Below are positions 23,301 to 35,300 of a DNA stretch of 64,000 bases, piece after piece. A program made the translations under genes and the position numbers. The notes under the pieces are model-generated. The model made no database searches. It saw only the letters and a list, made by a program, of their open reading frames with translations, and had not been told where the DNA came from. The DNA is from Strongylocentrotus droebachiensis (Eukaryota; Echinodermata; Echinoidea; Camarodonta; Strongylocentrotidae), in contig JAVYIG010002109.1 of assembly GCA_035222895.1 (NCBI GenBank), positions 207,367 through 271,366 on the forward strand, read 5' to 3'. How positions within the stretch are numbered: the stretch's first letter is position 1; every line of letters starts with the position of its first letter.

Positions 23301-26300
23301 AGGAATCCAAAATGGGAGCCTGTGGGTGGGCTGGAAAAGGGAAAGGTCCTTACTCTGGAGCCCTGGACTCCCAACAACCCTACATCTCACCCGCTTCCCA
23401 CTAGAAGGGGGCACCACGGTCGTCCTAGCGACACAAACTCCCTGGATACAGGCTGCCCTGGAATCCGTTCCATAGTACATATGTACCTCCTCCCCCCCGA
23501 CAATAACATTAACTACCTGGACAAAGGGACCGACCGAAGAGTCAGGCGGGTCACTAACATTATTTACCTTGACAAAGGGACCGACCGAAGAGTCAGGCGG
23601 GTCACTAACATTATTTACCTTGACAAAGGGACCGACCGAAGAGTCAGGCGGGTCACTAACATTATTTACCTTGTCCAAGGGACCAACCGAAGAGTCAGGC
23701 GGGTCACTAACATTATTTACTTTGTCCAAGGGACCGACCGAAGAGTCAGGCGGGTCACTAACATTATTTACACTAGTATTCACTGATTGTAGGCCTCTTG
23801 GTTTCCAGATCGGAGATCGGCCTCGCTCTCCGACCCCTCCAGGTTTTCCGGAACTTCAGCCACGGGAGATAGAGAGCAGGCATGGGACAGCATAGAAACC
23901 TCCAAAGACTTAACAGTCTTCAAGACTTCCGCCAACATACTATCCATGTTGTCCATGCGTGTCCTCAAACTGGAGAGTTCTTTCTTCACTCCACTCATGT
24001 CCACCTTCAGACTGCCTATGTCCTTCCCTTGAACCTCAAGAAGGGTGCTGACATTCCCCCGGTCCGCCGCCGGAGCCGGACGGGGAACATCTCGACCTGT
24101 GGAAACTGTTGGGGAACGATAGGGTTGCCTATGCCGATAAATCCCCGGCTCCTCAACTGTATCATAACTGTCCTTCCCCCGGTCCTCCACAGGAGCCGGA
24201 CGGGGAACATCTCGACCTGTGGAAACTGTTGGGGAACGATAGGGTTGCCTATACCGATAAATTCCCGGCTCCTCAACTGTATCATAACTCTCTGCCTCCT
24301 GATTGTACAGGCAAGTCTGCTGCACCTGCTGCCGAGGAGCTGGATATAAACGGCGGGGCTCGCTCCCGTACACAACACGCTGAGTGTGTTGTGCCCACCG
24401 GATGGCCTCCAGGGCCTCTTCAACGGACTTCGGGCGTTTATTCAGAGCGGTCAAACCCGCCGCCTTATCCGTACAACCCTGGCATAGCTGCAATACCATC
24501 TGAGTGCCGTCACCCCTTTGGTCAGACCCAAAAGCTTCACAAAACAAAGCCTGGAGCCGGTCGGACCACCCAAGGAGGGACTCCTCCGGGAGTTGGCGAG
24601 CCGTCCAAAACTCGGCTATGGCCTCCTCCGGAAATCGGGTAGCCCCAAACCGACGCCCCATCGCTGTCAACATCGGGTAATACGACTCAGTGCCCATATC
24701 CCGAAGATTGGAAAAACAATCCAACGCAGACCCTTCCAGACACCAGCCCAGAGCATCCAAACACTCCCTCGGACTCCAGTGGCACGACGCCGCATAGCTC
24801 GTGAATTTCCTGAGAAAGGAATGCCAACTAGTCCTCCCATCAAAACTAATCGACCTCGGCAGACGGGGGGGCCAATCGTGGCGCCCCTGCGGCCTGTAAT
24901 CCCCCTGACCCCCTGGTGGGGATTCCCTAGAAGAGGGATATACATAACTATCACGTGGGGGCACCCCGGAATACGGACCAGAATTGGTAGGAGGGGATTC
25001 CCTAGAAGAAGGATATACATAACTATCACGTGGGGGGACCCCGGAAAACGGACCAGAATTGGTAGGAGGGGATCCCCTAGAAGGGGGATAACCATAATTA
25101 CTCTGTGGGGGTTCCCTGGAAGGTAGAGTCCTATCTTCCCTAAGCCAGTAGTCGGCGGAGGGCTCGGCTGGGGAGGGCTCGGCCGGTTGCGGCGAGCTCC
25201 TAACCTGTGATTCAGCCGCCGACCCGGCTATAGGCCCAGCTGGGCCTCCACCCGAAGGCGGGGGGTACACTGTATGTTTATAGGGAACAGGATCCGGACT
25301 TGGGGCTCGGGACTCGGGACTCGGGACCGACTGGGTTTGCTCAGTCCCCACCCCCTCCCTCTGTGCCTGCTCAGTCCGATCCGCCTTCCTATAAGGCTCA
25401 AAATCAAATAGATGCAACAGGTCCTTAGCTTCATGGAGACGAGGACACTGCAAAAATAACTCCTCCGTCAAGCTCCCACACTGCTCCCTCCACGTAAGAA
25501 TCTTGTGGGACTTAGTTCTATCCACAACGGCCAGTAAGGCCTCTTCAGTCCCATAATTCACCTTAACCTTCTCTGTGGCCATAACCAGCTGTAAATCAGC
25601 AACGATTAAATAGCCAAATGATAAAATTAAATACACAAACAATCCTTCCTTCTCGCTTACTTAATACTTAGTTTCCTAATAGCTTACTAAGTACCCGACA
25701 GGAAAATACTGAACCCTAAACCTCACCGAAAAACACCGCGGAATTATCTCCACGGTGAACAGTTTCAGCGAGCGGGCCAAAACTAAACCCTACTAAGTAA
25801 CACTAAAGGACTACACTTAAACCGGCAACATACCTCACCGAAAAACACCGCGGAACTATCTCCACGGTATAATGCTCGGCGAGATGGCCGTAGTCTACAA
25901 TATTAGTAATGATGAAATGAAGATGAAATTAAATACCACCCACGATTTAACCCCAAATCCACAGATATACAAAACAAGACTGACAGTCCAAAATCCCACT
26001 TAGGTACCTACCCAATCCTTCCTTCTTGCTTACTTACTAACGTACGTAGTTCCTTCAAGGAAAATACTTCTTGCTTACTTACTTAGTTTCTTACTTAGTT
26101 TCTTACAGGAAAGACCTATTGCCTACTTAATAACTTACTTAGTTTCTTTCATAATCTTACTTAGTTTCTTACTAAAAAATTCCTACTTAAACAACCCTAT
26201 ACCCATAGTATACCTCACCGAAAAACACCGTGGAATTATCTCCACGGTAATAATACTTCGGCGAGAGGGTTGAAACTAATTTAATGACTCCTACTCACTA

Positions 26301-29300
26301 CTAATACTCTACTCCTACTTAAACAACCCTATACCCATAGTATACCTCACCGAAAAACACCGTGGAATTATCTCCACGGTAATAATACTTCAGCGAGAGG
26401 GCTGAAACTAGTCTAATTAGAGCCTACTAAGTTCTACTTAAACGACCCTATACCTCACCGAAAAAGAACACCGTGGAATTATCTCCACAGTATAAAACTC
26501 TGGCGAGAGGATCACAACTACAAAAAACGGCTGTACAACCAGTCTAGTGAGTAGAAAAAAGTGGGCAAATTTAAGTACAAAAAAATGACCGGAACCGATG
26601 CCAAAAATCGAAATACGGCCGGAAAAATACCAACGAGTCCCTAAAAAACTATCCTACAACCCCAAGCAGACAAGAAATGAAAAACTAAGAGCTTATAAGG
26701 CTCTACGAAAAAAGTTCCAAAAATAAAAAAATCCTTCAACACACACGTGAACGTATTCAAGATGGCGGCACGGACATGTGTGCGACCACAAAAAATTATC
26801 CCCAAAACACGGAAATGAGTACCCAAAAATCGGAATACAGCACTAAAAATACCCTACGAGTCCCTAAACTACTAATCTACAGCAATAACCAACTACAAAC
26901 GGGGAATAAACAAGCTTACAAGGCCCCACGAATTAATTTACCAAAATTGAAAATCCCTTAAGTACACGAGTGAATGAAAACAAGATGGCGTCACCCACAC
27001 GTGTGCTACAAAAAAAATATCTCGCGCAAGTCCGAAAAGAACGATCACGCCATTGTAGTGCCGGAGCGGAATATAACTTATCTTACTGGGCCTAAATCTT
27101 AACTACCATATAAACGACTAGAATAAGGATTAGTCCTACCATAAACTGCAGAACTAACTGTAGATCTACTCGAAGCTGTACCGTCGAAGCTCGAAGCTAT
27201 ACCGACGCGTGGAGCTCCACTAGACGCTAGTAGAAGTAGTAGACAGAAGACAGTAGACAGACGAGACGAGCAATCAACAATGTTTGTACTTGTCGCGTGC
27301 AATCTCAGGTCCAATCTGATGTTCCCAGTAATAAACACGCCCGCGGAAACTACCGCGGGTGTCGCCTAATGCGGGACTTACGCGCATATGCCGCCAGAGC
27401 CGTAGTGGCTAAGGCTGAACCACTACATTACCGTAGGATACTATTAATTTAAGAACTATTTGTATTTTGGTTGTAAGTGATTTGTAATTATGTACATGTA
27501 TTATTTTCATTTGCAAAGTTTAATGGTAATTTAAATTGATATAATTTGTAATGCAAATTCTGTTTCCTTTACTTATCAGCTATTTTCTTCTAAACCGCTT
27601 AGAGGCAATTTTGCAATTTGCGGTATACAAATATCTTATTATTATTATTTATTATTATTAAATTGTGCTGCTTCCGTATAATGCGCTGTATGAGTGTTAT
27701 TCAGCGCATTATACGGAAGCAGCACATTTACGAAGTGCCAGTCAGAGGTCATCACCATTGTGTAGAGGAAGACAAATTGTTTTTAAAGGGACTTTGTAAC
27801 ATTGTTCAGATGAGAGATAGTGGTGCTAAGGTAGTGACTTCAATGCAAGATGTACAATTAAAGATAATCTGAAAATTTCAGCGAAAACGGACCATTATTC
27901 ATGGTACAAATTGGGAAAAACTGATCCGATCGATTCCTTAATTCTCCCAACTATATTATTACAATTTAATTACATTTTAGGTGAATGGAAATCTCACAAA
28001 GCAATAAAATGGCTCTACATTCCATTCCAGACATTTAAGTGTTGACAGATTTTTTATAGCCTGTTTTTATGTCTTTTTTTCATGGAAAAACGGTTGGGAA
28101 AAATTCAAAAATGGTTAGGAGAATTTAGATTCAGAAGCGCCGCACATCGACGCCCGTTCGAAAACCTGTTGAACTTTGTTAAAAATCTTCATATTGCGTG
28201 GATTAATTTCGGATTTGGGGCATCGTAGTTGGATAATCCATACATACAAACATAATTTTACGTGTTTTGCATCCTGATTCAACAGATTTGTGAGTATTTG
28301 AGTATTCATTGGAAACTTGTGCTCTGGAGTCTCTTGCCTCAGAAGTAGTCCCTTGCCTCAGAAGTAGTCCCTGGAACTTGGAAGTGCTCTGGAGTCTTGA
28401 CTTTTGGTGTGCACTACATTTGCTGGAAGCCGTGGAAGGCTGTTTAATTTTGGAAGAGAACATTAATCAAAACCAACTCAAAGACGTTATGCCTTATGGG
28501 TCATGGCCATAGCTAGGCTAAGTTACTAAGTAGGAGCAAGAAGTCGAAAGAGATCAATTTGAAGCCTGAGCTTGAGGAATTTTAGGGAAATTTCATAGTA
28601 TTTATTTATAGTTTACCCTAGTTTATAACTCAAGTTCATACTTCAGAATCCAAAAGAATCTATATAGAACCTTAAAGTGCAATCCAACCCAATGAGTCCA
28701 TCTGTGTGAAAGCAGAAAAATAAGAGAAGCGAATTGAAGAAATAAATAATAAGAAAGTTATGAATGTTTCAGATATGTTTATGAGATTTAATCAGATCAA
28801 TAAATCTATGGGAATCTCAAATCAGCAATTTGGTCAGTGAATTGTGATATATTCACAATCAATTCTTCTCTTTGTCAGATGCTAAGGTATCAATAATCTA
28901 ACCTTTTCTCAGGCTATCCATCATGGGACAATATTCTATATAAATAGCAATCATATTATTACAGGTTCTCAAAAAGAATTGACTGTATAGTCATTTTGTG
29001 TGTTTGAACAAATGGGAGAGTTGGTTGGCCCTACATCACAGTGCATAATACTGATTTAGCCAATTTGGAATTTCCAAATGTTAAGTGATTTAACTTTCAA
29101 AATTCATAACATTTTGATATTGTTTGCCCAATTTCATTCAAACTTTCATCAATCTGCTTCTTCAATGTTTCTGCTTTCTTTTAAAGCAACTTTCTATTAG
29201 CATTTGATTTTTATGCCTCCGCCACCGAAGGTGGTGCCGGAGGCATCATGTTTTCGGGTTGTCCGTCCGTACGTCCGTCCGTCCGTCCGTACGTCCGTAC

Positions 29301-32300
29301 GTCCGTCCGTCCGTCCCGTTTGACCGTTATCACAATATCTCAAGAACCATTTAAGATTTAAACTTAAGACTCGGGAATAGTATTTATCACCATAGGAAGA
29401 CGATCTGATTAGATTTTGGAGTACGTAGGTCAAAGGTCACAGGTCACAGAGGTCAACTTATGAGATTCCTTGTATTGAGTTTGTTAGCGCGATATCTCAA
29501 GAACCATTTGAGATTTAAACTTCAAACTTAAGGATAGTATGTATCACCATAGGAAGACGATCTGATTAGATTTTGGAGCACGTATGTCAAAGGTCAAGGG
29601 TCACAGAGGTCAACTTATGAAATTCCATACATTGAGATTGTTATCATGATATCTCAAGAACCACTGGAGATTTAAACTTCAAACTTAGTGATAGTGTGTA
29701 TCACTATAGGAAAACAATCTGATTACATTTTGGAGCACGTAGGTCAAAGGTCAAGGGTCATAGAGGTCAACTTATGAAATTCCATACATTGAGATTGTTA
29801 TCATGATATCTCAAGAACCACTGGAGATGTAAAAACTTCAAACTTAAGGATAGTATGTATCACCATAGGAAGACGATCTGATTAGATTTTGGAGCACGTA
29901 GGTCAAAGGTCAAGGGTCACAGAGGTCAACGTATGAAATTCCATACATTGAGATTGTTATCATAATATCTCAAGAACCACTGGAGATTTAAACTTCAAAC
30001 TTAATGATAGTGTGTATCACCATAGGAAGACAATCTGATTAGATTTTGGAGCACGTAGGTCAAAGGTCAAAGGCCACAGCGCACATTATGAATGCAAAAA
30101 CAGCTTGTGATCGCGTTATCTCAAGAACCGATTGATGGATTCATGCCAAAATTAGGTCATGTTTGTTACTTGCAGAGCCAATGAACTGAGTAGATTCTTG
30201 GTTCATAAGGTCAAAGGTCAAAGGTCATGGGCCCATTATGTATGCAAAAATAGCTTGTGAACGCATTCTCATTGGACAGATGGATTACTATTTAACTCAG
30301 AACATCTTGCAGAGCCAATGAACTGAGTAGATTTTATGGTCATGAGGTCAAAGATCAAAGGGTCATATATGTATATGAGAAATTGCTTGTAATCACAATA
30401 TTCTGAGAACCTGTCAATGGATTACCATTGAACGTGAATTCAATTTTTTTTTTCTGTTTTGGTTTGTAAAATTGCTCTATAACGGAGGCATCATTTTCGA
30501 CTGCGCGCAGTCGAATTCCATCTAGTTCTTTAATCATTTAGTATTTTAGTTGTAGTGTGCATGCTGCTATAAGCTTGCCAGTGGCCTTGTACATGTAGGT
30601 CTCCATCAGTTTAGCTCTCAAGATCATAAAGACTCTCTATTGATCTATTAGGTTCAAATTTATTTTGAATATTCACGAGTTCATGAAATCAGTTTGATAT
30701 GCCAAGAATGTAAGCAATGTATGCAATCATGATCAAATCTGGGCTATATTTAATTTCAGATTTGGTCAGGTGACTCCACTTGATGAGTGAATGGCTGTGT
30801 GGTAGCAAACTTTAATATTAATATCATTCTTATTAATGTTTAATTCAAACTCAATGCATAATATCTTGATTACAGTGCCTCCAGGTTGCTTCATCATGGA
30901 GAGCGTTCCAAAGCTTTCGCAAGAGGTATGATTGATATTATTTAGGGTAACTTATATTCTGTATTTATTATAGCCTGGTCAGACTCGCCACCTTCAGATG
31001 CATGAGCCATGTGTATATTTACATTTACTATTGCTCAATGATAAGAAATTGTATATGCATCAAACTTTCTGGTATTTCATGAAGTTTTTCACTGTTACAA
31101 CGGCTGTTGTTAGCATTTTTCAGAAGTAACTTTTCACTAAATATACTGGTTTTACAGCTATTGTCTTGTAGATAAATCATTTTGCTGAAGGAATACAAAG
31201 TGTATAATATCGAGACCCCAAAGTATATTTTGAAAGTCTTGTTATCAAGGTAACAGACTGCTGGTCACTGTTTTACTGAAATTAAGGATTTTAAAAATAT
31301 GAATTTGATGCCTGTATTGCATTACTTTTTTTTAGTTGTCTTTCTCGGGGGTGCTACCAAAGAGCCTGATTGGCAATAATTACACATATTTGTTTGAACG
31401 CTTCTTGTTAAAGAAAGATATATTTAGATTGTATCCAAACTTTGCAAGAATCGTGTAATACCATTCAATTTATAAGCCAACATCATGGATTAGTTTTCAT
31501 CCCCCTCCCTAGCCTCCTCAATTTTGTACATGTACTCGGATTTACTCGATCACAGATACAAGTAGGGCCTATTCTTTGTCATTCAGCATTTATCCTTGTA
31601 TATTTTCAAATACTTAACCTGACATTCGTTTAATATTACAGCTCAACTTCTTCAGACTACATCCAAGACAGCATTGTCCCCACAATGCATTTCCAGCACA
31701 GCCTTCCGCGTCTCCCCATTCCAAAGCTCTCGGATACCTGTCGTCGTTACCTTAAATCACAGGAGCCAGTGCTTACACCTGAAGTATATGCTGCCACCAA
31801 AAAGATTGTTCAGGACTTTGAAAAAGGAGAGGGCAATTGTAAGGAAAGCATATTCTTTTTTTTTCCTATTAATGCTTCTTTTTTTACAAGTTATTCTTTT
31901 TTTGTTACATGAAGATGCATTGCTATCATTTTCGGGTACCATTTAAAATATAATTTTCTTTTAAAAGCTGAATGTTTGTATTTGTAAGGACCAGTTTTAC
32001 ATTCAATCTGCATGCATTATTGAGCTGAATCCAATTTCTGCAATTCCAGTGCATCTGATCAAAATATTCAAGTACTTGTATGTATTGGAAAATGAATATA
32101 TATATGTATTTTAGATTGAATAGGAATGTTTTCTTTTCACTTAAATAATCCTTATAATTTATTACATTTATCAAGTATTTACTTCACTAATGAATTACTA
32201 CATTAATAGATGTTTCGTATGACTGACACAAGTTTTTTGTTAAATGTATGTAGTTAGAAAAATGAAAGGTCTTAAATTTAAAAACTTTCTCATGTATGAC

Positions 32301-35300
32301 CATAAGCATGTAAGTTGTACATGTATTTAATATTAAGCAGAAATACATTTTGATTCCATTACTGGATATGTTTCATGTGCGTAGGTGATATTTTAGTCTA
32401 ACTTAGTAAATCTTTTTCTCTTTCCTTTTCTCCTTAGCTTTGAACAGTCAACTCATAGCACAGAATAAGAGAAACAAGCACACAAGCTACATTTCTGGTA
32501 AATATTGAAAACTTGAATGAATGAAGGATTTCTGTTTGATTTTTCTGAATATCATGTCTTTCTTTTGTTTTATGCCATAGAAATGCCTCATTTTTGTTCT
32601 TGAATGGTATAAAGCTACAAAACATCATCTGAGTAGCTGCGAAAATTTTGATTGGCGCATTTGCTTTAATGACCAAATGTCACAAAATTATTTTTTCATG
32701 CCTGAAGCGGCTATTGATCATAATTAAACAATCCATACAAGAAAATTATGCTGTTGTCATAAAATATAAACGATGTATCTTAAATTTGTGTAAATAATTT
32801 TGTTGTTGAAGGTCCCTGGTTTGACATGTACCTGGAATCGAGGGCGTCAATAGTGCTCAACTTTAATCCATACATGGCATACAAGTTTGATGAAAGACCA
32901 GAGTATAATGACCAGGTGCGGTATATGTTTCTGTCAATTTATTTTGAGCTTTTATAAATAGGGCACATCAGAAAGAAATATTTGTATTTTATAATTATGA
33001 GAAGGAGAAATTAAAAGATTAAAAAGTTCTTTTGAGTGATCAGAATGTGTATCATTTGTACCTACATTTTATGGTAAACAGAAGATAACTATTAAATGGA
33101 TGCAGAACTTTGATTAATTTAAACTACAACATTATGATGAAGACTCAGTCACCAATATTGAATTATAGCATACTTTGTCCGAGGTCTCGATTACGGCTCA
33201 AGTCTATGAAAAAGTATGTGATATACTAAATCAGATTGTATCCCACAGTTAAGCAGGTAAAATGAATACATGTAGTATGTACTATGCTGATGAACCTGTT
33301 TGTCATATTCTTTACAGCTCATCAGATCGTCAAATATTGTAGTCTCAGCAATGCGTTTGATGAAGACGATGAGAGAAGGCAAGCTAGAACCTGAAGTCTA
33401 CCATCTCAACCCTAAGAAATCAGATACTGAAAGCTTCCGCAAGATTGCCAGGTAACTCCATAGTTCTTATACAGTGCATGGCTGATCGTCAACAAAACGG
33501 AGTTAAGTCTTTTGTCCACTCTGTTTGTTGCCATGGCAGCAGGCAGTGAAATCAAATTTGTTTAATCAAATTATGGAAATGCAAGCATTACTTTTTTAAA
33601 CAAACAGAACTTTGTTATTCCTGGCTCATTTTTCCTGATTGAGGTATCATACGAAAGGGCAGAAAATGAACCTTCTAGAAATGTGGTTTTCTCTTTGAAA
33701 TTCAGTACCGTTTTACTTCTTGGTACCCTCTCTTCAAATTGTTTTTAATCACTCATGCATGAAATATGAATCATATGAGTTGCATCAAATGAAAGAGGAG
33801 GATCTAAGCCTTACAAATATGTGTCATTTGTTAATTATAATTGTGATTAAGTTATGATAAAACATCAATAATTCTCGGTTTCGTTTTTCTGGGACACACT
33901 GTTAAGTACCGGTAGTCATTTTAGTTGTTTAAATTAAGCCCCTGTTATTTTCCCCCAAATTTTATAAAAGCAAAGAAAATTTAAAGAATCTGCCATGCTA
34001 CAAACTTATAATATTTTAAAGAACAAACAAGGGTTTTTCCACAAAAAATATCTGTATATTCAGGTACTTGTCTCGATGTTAGAAAGAATATGAGAAGTTC
34101 TTGTCAATAAGCCTTTCTTGTTGTTGTTGCTATTAAAACCAGGTGGATGCCCCAGTCAATAGCTGCTTACTATGCCATCCTCAACAAAGCCTTTCCATTG
34201 GATATGAGCCAATACTTCAGACTATTCAACTCTACACGTGTTCCACAGATTGGTCGGGATGAACTGGTCACCGATGATAGTGGTCGTCACTTACTGGTAG
34301 TCAGGAACGGTCATTACTACACATTTGATGTTATTGATCAAGATGGTAAGTACCTATATATAAGTAAGTGCGAACTTAGGTTTATTGCGAGAGAACTCTG
34401 TAAATATAGATACATAATTTTAAGCCAATGACACTCTGAAGGACACAGTATATTATGTTTTTTACGTGGCTTCAGACATTTTACATTAACCTTCCAAACT
34501 AAAGGTTTTCAATATAGATTAAAATACTTAAATTTGCAAATATACCATATTGAGATTTGCAAATGATATCATATTTTTATGCCTCTGCTACAAAGTAGCC
34601 GGAGGCATTATGTTTTCTGGTTGTCCGTCCGTCCGTACGTCTGTATGTCCCGTTCTCGTGATCGCATTATCTTACGAACCGATTGATAGATTCCCTCTAA
34701 ACTTGAGTCATGTATGTATCTTCCAAAGCCAATGAAGTGATTAGATTTTGGGGTGACGAAGTTGAAGGTCAAAGGTCACAGGGCTCGTTATGTATGCAAA
34801 AATAGCACGTGATCGCGTTCTCTTAAAGAACCGATAGATGGATTACCGCCAAACTTTGGTTATGTATGTATCTTGCAGAGCCAATGAACTGATTAGATTT
34901 TAGGGTCATGAGGTCAAAGGTCAAAAGTCATGGGGCTCATTTTGTATAAAAAAATAGCTTGTGATCGCATCATCATGAGAACCAATAGACAGATTACCAT
35001 CAAACTCAAGACAAGTATATGTATTTTGCAGAGCCAATTTACTGATTAGATTTTAGGGACATGAGGTCAAAGGTTGTGTGGCTCATTATGTATGCCTATA
35101 AATAGCTTGTGAACGCATTATCCTTAGAACTGACAGATGGATTACAATCAAACTTGAATTTTTTAAATATTGCGGAGGCATCATTTTCAACTGCGCGCAG
35201 TCGAAGTTCCATCTTGTTTGCATCTATAGCACATGAAAGTGTACTGGTAGTTCCAAGCTGTTCAGGGAGAAATAGGTTGAACAGCTTCAATGCTAATGGG

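Larger units (their letters stand above)
21824..27427 (-). mobile_element. LTR retrotransposon (Ty3/gypsy-like), pol-deleted
   Basis: A 5604-bp element with 375- and 374-bp LTRs in direct orientation, TG...CA ends and a 4-bp target duplication (ttac at 21820-21823 and 27428-27431). The LTRs differ by one substitution near the end and two small indels (6 and 7 bp), so the insertion is young. Sense is minus: primer-binding and polypurine sites and the gag frame all agree. Only gag and a short pol-like scrap are present, so it must have moved with proteins from another copy. Confidence 0.92.
18300..27660 (+). mobile_element. CR1-like non-LTR retrotransposon in CPT2 intron 1, interrupted by an LTR element
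   Basis: The 5' boundary is uncertain (before the 18450 ATG). The coding region ends at 21776. The 3' UTR runs to 21823, is interrupted by the LTR element 21824-27427, and resumes at 27428 to end with a typical CR1 tail: aaccgcttagaggcaattt, then ATT repeats at about 27640-27660. Removing the insert and one TTAC copy gives a continuous 3' UTR. Confidence 0.8.

Noticed and set aside
24016..25126. Long plus-strand and alternative minus-strand frames opposite gag
   Set aside because: They are shadows of the GC-rich, repeat-containing gag frame and lack any domain.
29337..30120. CRISPR-like repeat array
   Set aside because: Units of about 157 bp are contiguous tandem copies with no unique spacers, inside a eukaryotic transposon.
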